Source of the DNA: Burkholderiales bacterium
GTDB taxonomy: Bacteria > Pseudomonadota > Gammaproteobacteria > Burkholderiales > SG8-39
Assembly: GCA_014860395.1 (NCBI GenBank)
Contig: JACZJU010000159.1
Coordinates: 1-33,329 of the forward strand
Length of the DNA: 33,329 bases
Reading direction: 5' to 3'
The notes beneath the pieces are model-generated. The model did not search any database. It was given only the letters and a program-made list of their open reading frames with translations, and had not been told where the DNA came from. Position 1 is the stretch's first letter; every line of letters begins with the position of its first letter. This document shows positions 8,317 through 16,362 of this stretch, one piece after another. The position numbers and the translations under genes were made by a program.

Positions 8317-8450
8317 GAAAAAATTTGACCGCAGAGGACGCAGACGACAAGCAACGGGTTGGCAAACTCAAACGCACCACCGGCTGGGTGACTGCGCGAT
8401 ACTGCCTAAGCAGCCGAGTTTCTCTGCATCCGCTGCGGTGAAATCTTTTC
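8317..8450. repeat. Inverted repeat pair (REP/BIME-like) between adaptor and pump genes
   Basis: Arms at 8317-8344 and 8423-8450 are reverse complements at 24 of 28 positions and contain ACCGCAG-GGA-GCAGA. They enclose 78 bases of non-coding sequence, and the right arm ends directly at the adaptor stop codon. Such pairs resemble dispersed extragenic palindromic repeats and could form an mRNA stem between two co-transcribed genes. Confidence 0.65.
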
Positions 8451-9515
8451 TTACTTTCCGCCGCGCTTCAGCGCCTCCAGTGCCGCCACTGGATCGAGCG
8501 CGACCTTTTCCCCGGGCGCGACGCCGGCGAGCACCTCCACCGCATCGCCTTCTTCCACTTCGCCCAGACGCAGTTGGCGAAATTGGATCTCGCCGTTCGG
8601 CTCAACCACGTAGGCGCCGGTCACTTCGCTGCGCTTTGCCACCGCGGCTATGGGCATCAGCAGTTTCTTTACCCGGCCAACGGCGAAATAAGCGCGTGCA
8701 AACATCCCCGGATACAGACCCTCGATGCCTGCAGGCAGGTCCAGCCGCACCTGCGTCGTATGCGTCTGCACGTCCGCTGCCGGCAGGATCGAAATCCGGG
8801 TCGCCTGAACGCGCTTGTTCAAAGCCGGGAATGCCACGCTGGCGCTGGCAAGCTTGCGCACCGCGGCTAGCCGGTCCTGCGGCAGGCTCGCGGTGACGCG
8901 CAGCTCGCCCGGATCGAATCCGGTCATCAGCGGCTTGCCCGGTACCGCCATTTCCCCGAGTTCGACGTGACGCTCGGACACCACGCCGCTGTAAGGCGCA
9001 ATCACGGTCGCATAGCTCCTCGTGGCCGCAGCCTGGCCTGCGCCCGCCTCGGCTACGGCAAGCTGTGCCTTGGCGGCCTGGAAGTCGGCGCGCACCTTAT
9101 CCATTGCCGCCGCACTCATGAACTTCTGCTCCACCAGCCTTTCCGTGCGCTCGTATTGGGCCTTGGCATTGCGCAGCGTCGCCTCGGCCTGCGCGACCTG
9201 GGCCTGGCTGGCCGAATAGGCCTGATTGACCTCCGTGGGATCGATACGCACGATCACCTGGCCCTTTTTGACCCTGTCGCCGACATCGAAATTCACCGCA
9301 AGCACGCGGCCGGAAATCTGCGCCGCCACGGTCGATTGTTTCACCGCCTCGACTACGCCTTCGGCGGCATAGTTATGCGGTACCTCGCGGTACTGCACCG
9401 TAGCGGTCTGCAGGGCCTGGGCATCGGCCGCCACAGCAGCCGGTGCCAACGCGATGGCCAGCGCCAAACCTGCGGCGCGCAATAGGAAAATGTCTTGAGT
9501 CATCATGGCGGGCAT
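8451..9515 (-). CDS. RND efflux periplasmic adaptor (membrane fusion protein)
   Basis: Periplasmic adaptor of 354 residues that should link the RND permease to an outer-membrane channel. It has an N-terminal signal peptide (LRAAGLALAIALAPAAVAA), split lipoyl half-motifs (AAQISGRVLAVNFDVGDRVKKGQ and ATVIAPYSGVVSERHVELGE), an alpha-hairpin between them (about residues 95-165), a beta-barrel region and a membrane-proximal end. There is no lipobox Cys, so it is likely secreted rather than lipid-anchored. Several Met codons crowd the start (9515, 9506, 9503) with no clear ribosome site, so the exact start is uncertain. It precedes the pump with a 155-base repeat-containing gap, and an FNR-like box lies about 60 bases upstream. 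Confidence 0.9.
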   Translation of the reverse strand: MPAMMTQDIFLLRAAGLALAIALAPAAVAADAQALQTATVQYREVPHNYAAEGVVEAVKQSTVAAQISGRVLAVNFDVGDRVKKGQVIVRIDPTEVNQAYSASQAQVAQAEATLRNAKAQYERTERLVEQKFMSAAAMDKVRADFQAAKAQLAVAEAGAGQAAATRSYATVIAPYSGVVSERHVELGEMAVPGKPLMTGFDPGELRVTASLPQDRLAAVRKLASASVAFPALNKRVQATRISILPAADVQTHTTQVRLDLPAGIEGLYPGMFARAYFAVGRVKKLLMPIAAVAKRSEVTGAYVVEPNGEIQFRQLRLGEVEEGDAVEVLAGVAPGEKVALDPVAALEALKRGGK

Positions 9516-9575
9516 TTTAGCGGCCGGACTGTGAGGGGTATGTGACTTAGGTTACCTAGGCGCAGGCGCACGCCT

Positions 9576-9589
9576 ATGATTTGCATCAA
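9576..9589. promoter_or_regulatory. FNR/Anr/Dnr-like box (ATGAT-TTGC-ATCAA)
   Basis: Nine of ten half-site bases match the TTGAT-N4-ATCAA consensus of CRP/FNR-family oxygen or NO regulators. It lies 61-74 bases upstream of the adaptor start codon, a position compatible with regulation of the efflux operon. An 11-base palindrome TAGGTTACCTA (9548-9558) lies between it and the gene and could be a second operator. Confidence 0.45.
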
Positions 9590-9629
9590 ACAAACGCGAA
9601 AGGAGCCGGACGCGCGCCCGGCGCTCAGC

Positions 9630-10484
9630 TCAGTACAGCGCGCCGGCGAGCAGCTTGCGATACTTGTTCACCAATTCCGCGTCCCCCTCGGCGAGATTGA
9701 ACACCTCGACCATCAGCTTGCGCGCGCTGGTGCGCAATGCGCCGGGGTCCTTGCGCACCACTTCCAGCAGCGCCGCTAGCGCCGGTTCGAAACGATTTTC
9801 GGCAACCAGGCGCTCGCCCAGCGCAAGGCGCGTCTGCAGGTCCTCCGGATTTACGGCGAGCCTGGCTTCGAGTTCGTCCAGCGCCGGCAGTTGCTGGCTT
9901 TTCTTCCACAGGGCGAGCACGGCGAAAAGCCGGTCCGCGCGCTCGTCGCGCTCGCGCTCCGGAATCGGCGCGAACACTTCGTCCGCCTCGGCCTGGCTGT
10001 TCTTCGCGAGCAGGAGTTCCACCAGATCCAGCCGCACCGCGTGGTTGCCGGGCTCGAGTTCGAGCGCGCTGCGCAAATGGCGCTCAGCCTCGTCGAAATC
10101 GCCTTGGGCCACCAGGGCGCGCGCCGTGCGGCGCAGTTTCTCGCCCGGCGTCGGAATCAGGCGGTCGATGAAGGCGCGCACGCCGGCCTCGGGCAGCGCG
10201 CCGGTAAATTCGTCCGCCAGCTTGCCATCGACAAACGCCTTGACGTTGGGGATGCCGCGCACCCCGAAGCGCGCGGACAACTGCGGATGCTCGTCGGAAT
10301 TGACTTTGGCTAGGAGGAACCTGCCCTGATATTCACCGGCCAGTTTCTCAAGGATCGGTTTCAGCACGCGGCAGGGTGCGCACCAAGGCGCCCAAAAATC
10401 GACCAGCACAGGCAGTTTTTCCGACGCCTTGAGCACATCGCGCTCGAAGGTTTCGGTTCCGGTATCAAACGAATGGGTATTCAT
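9630..10484 (-). CDS. cnoX: Thioredoxin-fold/TPR chaperedoxin (CnoX/YbbN-type)
   Basis: Cytosolic protein of 284 residues. It has an N-terminal thioredoxin domain with DFWAPWCAPC (Cys35, Cys38) and cis-Pro loop GIPN (Pro79), followed by a helical TPR-like region from about residue 115 (GDFDEAERHLRSALELEPGN and the LGERLVAENRFEPALAALLEVVRKDP repeat). This is the layout of CnoX/YbbN, which protects unfolded proteins under hypochlorous or oxidative stress. E. coli YbbN lacks the redox Cys pair; here both Cys are present, so thiol-disulfide activity is likely. The GGAGGCGTC ribosome site upstream of 10484 supports the start. It is divergent from the phosphodiesterase and not obviously part of the efflux operon. 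Confidence 0.9.
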   Translation of the reverse strand: MNTHSFDTGTETFERDVLKASEKLPVLVDFWAPWCAPCRVLKPILEKLAGEYQGRFLLAKVNSDEHPQLSARFGVRGIPNVKAFVDGKLADEFTGALPEAGVRAFIDRLIPTPGEKLRRTARALVAQGDFDEAERHLRSALELEPGNHAVRLDLVELLLAKNSQAEADEVFAPIPERERDERADRLFAVLALWKKSQQLPALDELEARLAVNPEDLQTRLALGERLVAENRFEPALAALLEVVRKDPGALRTSARKLMVEVFNLAEGDAELVNKYRKLLAGALY

Positions 10485-10613
10485 GACGCCTCCAGCAGAT
10501 ATTTATCGATTATATGCGGTCAGGCGCTGCCAGTTTCAAGCGCGCTCGCCGGAACGCGCCTTCTCGGCGTGTAACACCATGACTTTTGTAACGGTTTCTT
10601 ATAGCATCCACAG

Positions 10614-11786
10614 ATGCATCTTCCGGACTACCACGGCGGCAGCATCGTCAACCTCATGCGTTCGATCGAACGCGCGCTGGATGCGAGGCCGTGCGCGGCG
10701 GCGGCGGCCTATCCCGAACTCAATGCCCTGCCGGCCACGGCGCTCAAAGGCGCGCGCAATATCGTCCTGCTGATAATCGACGGACTGGGCTACGACTACC
10801 TCAGCAGCGCCGGCGCGGACAGCGCGCTCGCGCGTCACCTGAGAGCGCGGCTGACTTCGGTGTTTCCATCGACCACGGCCACCGCGGTGACGAGTTTCCT
10901 CACCGGCGTCGGCCCGCAACAGCACGCGCTCACCGGCTGGCATGCGTGGCTGCGCGAACTGGGTTGCGTCATGGCAACCTTGCGCGCGCGTCCACGCCTG
11001 GGCGGCGAAACGTTGTCCAAGACCGGCGTAGATCCGCGCAGCCTGTACACGGCCGAGCCCATGTTCGACCGCCTGGCGGCGAAAACCCATGTGGTTTCCC
11101 CGGCAAATATCGTCGATTCCGACTACAACATCGCGCATTGCGGGCTCGCGCTGCGCCAACCCTATAAGGCGTTGCCGGAACTGTTTTCGAAGGTGGCCGA
11201 AATCGTGCGCAACGGCGACGAGCGCAAATTCATCCACGCCTATACCTACGAGTTCGACGAGACCGCGCATAGTTTCGGCAGCGCCAGCCCGGAGCTGCAG
11301 CGGAAGTTCCGCCAGATCGATGCCGCCTACGCCCAGTTCCTGGGCGAGATCGCGGGAACCGATACGCTGGTGATCGCGGTCGCCGACCACGGCTTCATCG
11401 ATTCGCCCAAGCCGGCCTGCGTCGAGCTCGAGGATCACCCGCAACTCGCCGAAATGCTGATGCTGCCGCTGTGCGGCGAGCGCCGCGCCGCCTATTGCTA
11501 CGTCCAGCCCGGGCAGGACGTTGCTTTCGAGCATTACGCGCAAACGCGCCTGGACCACTGCGCGAGCCTTTACCGCAGCAGCGATCTGATCGCCCACGGC
11601 TGGTTCGGCCTAGGCCCGGCGAACCCGCGCCTGGGCGAGCGCGTAGGCCACTACACGCTGGTGATGAAGGACGATTACACCATCAAGGACTGGATTCTGG
11701 GCGAGCCGCGCTATCTGACCCAGGGCGTGCACGGCGGCGTGAGCGCAGCGGAGATGTACGTGCCGCTGATCGTCGCCGAAGCCTAA
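10614..11786 (+). CDS. Type I phosphodiesterase/nucleotide pyrophosphatase-family protein
   Basis: Alkaline-phosphatase-superfamily hydrolase of 390 residues. The metal and nucleophile sites expected of the family are visible in order: IVLLIIDGLGYDYL (Asp56), VFPSTTATA with the Thr nucleophile (87/88), TGVGPQQHALTGW, YTYEFDETAH (Asp and His), VADHGFID (Asp-His) and the C-terminal VHGG (His). The two-metal site thus looks complete. There is no signal peptide, so it probably acts in the cytosol; the substrate could be a nucleotide or another phosphodiester and is not predictable. The ATG at 10614 is the first in frame, with no strong ribosome site. A membrane-protein gene follows 15 bases later and is probably co-transcribed. 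Confidence 0.88.
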   Translation: MHLPDYHGGSIVNLMRSIERALDARPCAAAAAYPELNALPATALKGARNIVLLIIDGLGYDYLSSAGADSALARHLRARLTSVFPSTTATAVTSFLTGVGPQQHALTGWHAWLRELGCVMATLRARPRLGGETLSKTGVDPRSLYTAEPMFDRLAAKTHVVSPANIVDSDYNIAHCGLALRQPYKALPELFSKVAEIVRNGDERKFIHAYTYEFDETAHSFGSASPELQRKFRQIDAAYAQFLGEIAGTDTLVIAVADHGFIDSPKPACVELEDHPQLAEMLMLPLCGERRAAYCYVQPGQDVAFEHYAQTRLDHCASLYRSSDLIAHGWFGLGPANPRLGERVGHYTLVMKDDYTIKDWILGEPRYLTQGVHGGVSAAEMYVPLIVAEA

Positions 11787-11801
11787 GAAAGCGCGTCGAC
11801 C

Positions 11802-12563
11802 GTGCTCGCCCTGAAGCTTTTGCTGGTGCCGGCGTTTCTGCTCCTGCTCTCGCTCGCGGGCAGGCGCTGGGGGCCGGAGGTCGCCGGTCGGCTCGCAGGG
11901 CTGCCGGCGCTGACCGGTCCGATACTGTTTCTGCTCGCACTGGAGAAAGGCACCGCCTTCGCCGCCGCCGCGGCCGTCGTTTCCTTGTCCGCGGTGTTCG
12001 GCGCGGTCGTCTACATCGTCGCCTATTCACGCGTCTGCGCGCGCAATCCGCCGGCACTTGCCTTTCTCGTCGGTTTCGCGAGCTGGTGCTGCGCCGCGCT
12101 GCTGCTGACTTCGCTTGCGCTTACCCCGCTCGCGTCGCTGATCATCGCACTTGTTGCGCTCGCGATCGCGCCGAAATTGATTCCGCGCGTGTCGGCGCCG
12201 CTGACGCTCGCGCCCCTGCCCCTGCCCCGGCGCGAGCTGCCGCTGCGCATGCTCGCCGGCGCCGCGCTCACCCTTGCGGTGACCTCGCTCGCCGCGCTGA
12301 TCGGTCCCGCATGGAGCGGGATGCTGGCGGTGTTTCCGGTGCTCGCCATCGTGCTTTCGGTGTTTTCGCACCGCGCCTCGGGACCCGCGTTCGCCGCGAC
12401 CTTGCTCCGAGGCATGATCCTGGGCTTGTACGCATTTACGAGTTTCTGCCTCGTACTGGCGTTGCTGCTGCCATCGCAGGGGGTGGCGCTCTCGTTTGCG
12501 AGCGCGATCATGGTCGCGCTCGCCGTTCAGTGGACCCTGATGTCGCGCCTGCGCAGGCGCTGA
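11802..12563 (+). CDS. Polytopic membrane protein with internal duplication (GlpM-like?)
   Basis: Hydrophobic protein of 253 residues with about seven to eight membrane segments and no soluble domain. The two halves resemble each other: WGPEVAGRLAGLPALTGP near residue 24 and IGPAWSGMLAVFPVLAI near residue 167 are each followed by an A-F-A-A segment and another helix, which indicates an internal repeat. The pattern recalls GlpM-like small membrane proteins doubled in one chain; this is a tentative call and the function is unknown. The start is a GTG at 11802 with a weak ribosome site. It directly follows the phosphodiesterase. The 3' end converges on the next gene, with a palindrome (AGCCGGCCGGCT) in the 13-base gap. 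Confidence 0.75.
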   Translation: MLALKLLLVPAFLLLLSLAGRRWGPEVAGRLAGLPALTGPILFLLALEKGTAFAAAAAVVSLSAVFGAVVYIVAYSRVCARNPPALAFLVGFASWCCAALLLTSLALTPLASLIIALVALAIAPKLIPRVSAPLTLAPLPLPRRELPLRMLAGAALTLAVTSLAALIGPAWSGMLAVFPVLAIVLSVFSHRASGPAFAATLLRGMILGLYAFTSFCLVLALLLPSQGVALSFASAIMVALAVQWTLMSRLRRR

Positions 12564-12576
12564 AAAGCCGGCCGGC

Positions 12577-14124
12577 TCAGCCGGTGATGCCGATCTGCCA
12601 GGGGACGAACTCGTGCTCGCCCAGGCCCAGTTCCTCGCTCTTGGTCTTCTCGCCCGAGGCGGTACGCAGGATCAGCTGGAAGATTTGCTCGGCCATCTCG
12701 TCCATGCTCGCCGTGCCGTCGAGTATTTGCCCGCAATTGATGTCCATGTCCTCTTCGAGCTTGCGGTACATCGGCGTGTTGGTCGCGAGCTTGATCGAGG
12801 GCGCGGGCTTGCAGCCGAATGCCGAGCCGCGCCCGGTGGTGAAGCACACCAGGTTCGCGCCGCCCGCGATCTGCCCCGTGGCCGACACCGGGTCGTAGCC
12901 CGGCGTGTCCATGAAAACAAAGCCTTTCTGCTTCACGGTTTCCGCGTACTTGTACACCTCCATCAGCGGCCCGGTGCCGCCTTTCATCGCCGAGCCCAGC
13001 GATTTTTCGAGGATGTTGGCGAGCCCGCCCATCTGGTTGCCGGGGCTGACCACGCCGTTGATCTGCACATCGCGCCCGAGCGCATACACGTCCTTCCACC
13101 AGCGGATGCGCTCTATCAGCTTCTCGCCGACCTCGCGCGAGACTGCGCGCCGCGTGAGCGTATGTTCGACGCCGTAGATCTCCGGCGTCTCGGAGAGCAC
13201 CGCGGTGCCGCCGTGGCGCACGAGAATGTCCATCGCCGCGCCCAGCGCCGGATTCGCGGTAATCGAAGAAAAGCTGTCCGAGCCGCCGCACTGCAGCCCG
13301 ACGGTGATATGGCTGGCCGGCACCGGCACGCGCTTTACATTGTTCGCCTCGGGCAACAGCGCCTGGATCGCGGCGACGCCGGCCTCTATGGTTTTGCGCG
13401 TCCCGCCCGTGTCCTGCATGATGAAGCTGTGCAGCTTGGTGCCGGCCGTGAGCTTTTCCGCCTCGAACAGCTTGTCTATCTGGTTGCGCTCGCAGCCCAG
13501 CCCCACCACCAGCACCGCCGCCATGTTCGGATGGCGGATGTAGCCTGCGATCGTGCGCCGCAACAGGTCCATGGGCTCGCCCGACAATTCCATGCCGCAG
13601 CCGCTCGAATGGGTAAACGCCGCCACGCCGTCGACGTTGGGAAATGCCGCCAGCCGTTCCGGCGTGAACCACTCGGCGATGCGGTGCGACACCGTCGCCG
13701 AACAATTCACGGTCGACACGATGCCGATGTAATTACGCGTCGCGACACGCCCGTCTTCGCGCACGATGCCCATGAAGCTGGCGCGCTGCCGCTCCGGCAC
13801 CATGTCCACCGGCTTGTAGTCGCGGGCGTAGGCGTAGTCGCGGTCGAATTCACGGAACTCCATGTTGAGCCGGTGCAGCAGCGTGCCGGGGGCAATGTCC
13901 GCCGATGCAAAGCCTATGGTCGTGTTGTACTTGAGTACCGCCTCGCCTTTGCCGATCGCGCGCGCGGCAACCTTGTGGCCGGCGGGGATGCGGTTGAGGC
14001 AGGTCAGGTTTTCTTCCGCGAGCATGCTTCCCTGCACCAGGTCGGCGCGCGCGACCAGCACGTTGTCGTTCGGGTGCAGCCGGATCGCGGGTGCGGCGAG
14101 ATTCTTAATGGCAGGGGCGTTCAT
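12577..14124 (-). CDS. UxaA/GarD-family dehydratase (altronate/galactarate dehydratase-like)
   Basis: Protein of 515 residues with the two-part layout of altronate and galactarate dehydratases: an N-terminal SAF domain (about 12-95, RLHPNDNVLVARADLVQG) and a long UxaA catalytic region. Family signatures include GRVATRNYIGIVSTVNCSA, FTHSSGCGM, VVGLGCERNQ, VGLQCGGSDSFSSITANPALG, NIGCGQIL-like NCGQILDG, and the C-terminal FVPWQIGITG. These iron-dependent enzymes dehydrate sugar acids; the exact substrate cannot be fixed, and many family members act outside hexuronate pathways. AGGAG lies six bases before the ATG at 14124. It follows an acyl-CoA ligase by 33 bases on the same strand. No hexuronate isomerase or reductase gene is nearby. 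Confidence 0.9.
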   Translation of the reverse strand: MNAPAIKNLAAPAIRLHPNDNVLVARADLVQGSMLAEENLTCLNRIPAGHKVAARAIGKGEAVLKYNTTIGFASADIAPGTLLHRLNMEFREFDRDYAYARDYKPVDMVPERQRASFMGIVREDGRVATRNYIGIVSTVNCSATVSHRIAEWFTPERLAAFPNVDGVAAFTHSSGCGMELSGEPMDLLRRTIAGYIRHPNMAAVLVVGLGCERNQIDKLFEAEKLTAGTKLHSFIMQDTGGTRKTIEAGVAAIQALLPEANNVKRVPVPASHITVGLQCGGSDSFSSITANPALGAAMDILVRHGGTAVLSETPEIYGVEHTLTRRAVSREVGEKLIERIRWWKDVYALGRDVQINGVVSPGNQMGGLANILEKSLGSAMKGGTGPLMEVYKYAETVKQKGFVFMDTPGYDPVSATGQIAGGANLVCFTTGRGSAFGCKPAPSIKLATNTPMYRKLEEDMDINCGQILDGTASMDEMAEQIFQLILRTASGEKTKSEELGLGEHEFVPWQIGITG

Positions 14125-14157
14125 GTGTTCTCCTGATTATTGCGTACTTTAGGTTCT

Positions 14158-15786
14158 TTACGCTGGCGTCTTCGAAACCCAATCCTTGAATTCCTGGCGC
14201 AGCTTCGTCTTCATGAATTTTCCGGTCGAGGTGCGCGGCAATGCCTCGACGAAAGCGAAATCATCCGGTACCTGCCACTTGGCAAAATGCGGCAGCAGCA
14301 GTTCGCGCAATTCGCCGGGCGTCACCTCCTTGCCCGCTTTTTTCACCACCACAGCCAGCGGCCGCTCGCCCCACTTCGGATGCTTGACCGCGATCACCGA
14401 CGCTTCCGCCACCGCCGGATGTCCCATGATGGCATTCTCCAGGTCGACCGAGCTGATCCATTCTCCGCCCGACTTGATCAGGTCTTTGCTGCGATCGGCG
14501 ATGCGCAGATAGCCTTCGGCATCGATGGTGGCGACATCGCCCGTGCGCAGCCAGCCATCGGCGGTGAATTTCTCCGGATCGGTGGCTTGGTTGTGGTAGC
14601 CGCCTGCGACCCAGGGACCGCGGCACTGCAGTTCGCCGGTCGCCACGCCGTCCCAGGGCAGCGCCTTGCCCTCGTCGTCGACGATGCGCAGCTGCACCAG
14701 CGGAACCTGCAGGCCGGCGCGCGCGCGGATCGCGTACAACTCATCCGCCGGCGCATCGAGCAGATCGGGCTTGATCGAGGTGAACGAGCCCAGCGGCGAA
14801 GTCTCGGTCATGCCCCAACCCTGCTTGATGGTGAGCCCGTATTTGTCAAAGGCCTCGATCAGCGAACGCGGCACGGCCGCGCCGCCGACCGACATGCGCA
14901 TGCCCTGGACCAGCATCCAGCTGCGCTTGCCCGACTGCAAGGCCTGCAGCACCATCAGCCAGATCGTCGGCACGCCCAGGGACAAGGTGATGTGTTCGCT
15001 CTCCATCAGATCGAGCAGATCCTCACCGCCCAGGTGCGGCCCCGGGAAGACCTGCTTCGCCCCCAGCATCAGCGCCGAGAACGGCATTGCCCAGGCATTG
15101 GCGTGGAACATCGGCGTGATCACCAGCACATTGTCACGCGAGGACGCTGCGAGCACGTCGGGCAACGCGCCTACGATCGCGTGCAGCACCATGGAGCGAT
15201 GCGAATAGACCACGCCCTTGGGCCGCCCGGTGGTGCCCGAGGTGTAGCACATCCCCATCGCCTCGTTCTCGCCCTGCTCCGGATAGCAGTAACCGCTCGC
15301 GTCGTCGGCGATGAAGTCCTCGTAGTCCTCATGGCCGGAGGGCACAGGCGCGCCGCTGAACGCAAACACGATGACGCGCGGCGGACTCGCCAGCAGCGGT
15401 TTGACTTTCTCCCAGATCGGCAGCAGCACATCGTCGATCAGGATCAGCCGGTCTTCGGCGTCGCCGATGATGTAGGCCAGGTCCTCGGGCGAGAGGCGCA
15501 GATTGAGGGTGTGCAGCACCGCACCCGCGGCGGGAATGCCGAAATAGGCCTCCAGATGCGCCCAATGGTTCCACATCAGGGTGCCGACCGCCTCGCCCCG
15601 CCCGACACCGGCGCGCTGCAATGCCTGCGCGAGCTGGCGCGCGCGCGCATAGACCGAGCCGTAGTTGCAGCGATGCAGCGACTTGTCGGGACGGCGCGAC
15701 ACCACCTCGCGGCCGGAATAGAGCGCGTTGGCGTGCTCCAGCAGCTGATTCAGGCTCAACGGCGTCTGCATCATGGTCGACCGCAT
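14158..15786 (-). CDS. Acyl-CoA ligase (ANL superfamily; fatty-acid or methylthiopropionate-type)
   Basis: Adenylate-forming CoA ligase of 542 residues. Core motifs are intact: A3 YTSGTTGRPKGVVYSH, A5 GWGMTETSP, A7 LRTGDVATID, A8 hinge RIADRSKDLIKSGGEWIS, and A10 LPRTSTGKFMK with the catalytic Lys. Length and sequence around A3 resemble medium/long-chain fatty acyl-CoA ligases and the related 3-methylthiopropionyl-CoA ligases; the acid substrate is not predictable. The ATG at 15786 has GGAGG six bases upstream and is chosen over in-frame starts further upstream. The UxaA/GarD-like gene follows directly, so the two are probably an operon. Confidence 0.9.
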   Translation of the reverse strand: MRSTMMQTPLSLNQLLEHANALYSGREVVSRRPDKSLHRCNYGSVYARARQLAQALQRAGVGRGEAVGTLMWNHWAHLEAYFGIPAAGAVLHTLNLRLSPEDLAYIIGDAEDRLILIDDVLLPIWEKVKPLLASPPRVIVFAFSGAPVPSGHEDYEDFIADDASGYCYPEQGENEAMGMCYTSGTTGRPKGVVYSHRSMVLHAIVGALPDVLAASSRDNVLVITPMFHANAWAMPFSALMLGAKQVFPGPHLGGEDLLDLMESEHITLSLGVPTIWLMVLQALQSGKRSWMLVQGMRMSVGGAAVPRSLIEAFDKYGLTIKQGWGMTETSPLGSFTSIKPDLLDAPADELYAIRARAGLQVPLVQLRIVDDEGKALPWDGVATGELQCRGPWVAGGYHNQATDPEKFTADGWLRTGDVATIDAEGYLRIADRSKDLIKSGGEWISSVDLENAIMGHPAVAEASVIAVKHPKWGERPLAVVVKKAGKEVTPGELRELLLPHFAKWQVPDDFAFVEALPRTSTGKFMKTKLRQEFKDWVSKTPA

Positions 15787-16004
15787 GCGTCCCCTCCAGG
15801 CCTTTTCCTGAGTTGGTGACGCGCATCCTAGCAAACTCCTGGATATCCGGCCGCCGCAATTCCCATCCGGGGATGGTTATTTTCACGGATTCATCCGCTT
15901 GCAGTAGCAAGCCGGGGCACGATGCATTAGACTGTCCAACTGTTGACTTGGACTGATCCTTTGCCCGGGTTGATATTCGACTACATTTCTATCAGGAGAT
16001 TTTC
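15787..16004. promoter_or_regulatory. Divergent leader region between the CoA ligase and cold-shock genes
   Basis: This non-coding stretch must hold promoters in both directions. Two inverted repeats are visible: CCATCCGGGGATGG (15863-15876), followed by a T-rich run, and GTCCAA with TTGGAC (15934-15953). A long structured leader before a cold-shock gene is common in this family. The cold-shock gene has AGGAG at 15994-15998. No convincing -35/-10 pair could be fixed. Confidence 0.4.
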
Positions 16005-16211
16005 GTGGCTACTGGAACAGTGAAGTGGTTCAACGCAGGCAAGGGTTTCGGTTTCATTCAGGCAGATGACGGTTCGAAAGACGTGTTCGTGCACATCTCG
16101 GCGGTGGAACAGGCGGGTATGTCCACCCTGAACGAAGGTCAAAAGATCCAGTACGAACTGCAGAAGGGCAAGGACGGCAAGACCTCTGCCGGAGATCTGA
16201 AGTCCGTCTGA
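16005..16211 (+). CDS. Cold-shock domain protein (CspA family)
   Basis: Single-domain nucleic-acid chaperone of 68 residues. Both RNA-binding motifs are present: RNP1 KGFGFIQ (residues 14-20) and RNP2 VFVHIS (28-33), with [10 protein letters not shown] at the start. It binds single-stranded RNA/DNA and melts secondary structure, often at low temperature or in stationary phase. The start is a GTG at 16005 with AGGAG six bases upstream; the first residues match the family, so the start is secure. It stands alone between two minus-strand genes. No hairpin with a T-run was found after the stop. Confidence 0.95.
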   Translation: MATGTVKWFNAGKGFGFIQADDGSKDVFVHISAVEQAGMSTLNEGQKIQYELQKGKDGKTSAGDLKSV

Positions 16212-16362
16212 GCCAGCATCGCTGATCGGCCCGGTCGGCCCGTCAGCATGGCGGTCAACAGCGTCGGATAGAGTCTCCGCCCGGGTGCGCCGCGGCGGAA
16301 CTCTTCACCCTGCCAACCGAGGCGGGTAGCAGCGCGGTCCGCGCAATTAGCCCAATTAGCGC

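Noticed and set aside
10569..10586. Two TGTAAC motifs upstream of the phosphodiesterase as a further phased element
   Set aside because: Their spacing is 17 bp, not 11, and the flanks do not match type A or B.
12613..15819. Two long plus-strand frames opposite the dehydratase and CoA-ligase genes
   Set aside because: They are antisense shadows of well-recognised enzymes and show low-complexity Arg/His composition.
16212..16362. Inverted GGCC-rich segments after the cold-shock gene as a terminator
   Set aside because: No stable stem followed by a T-run could be drawn.
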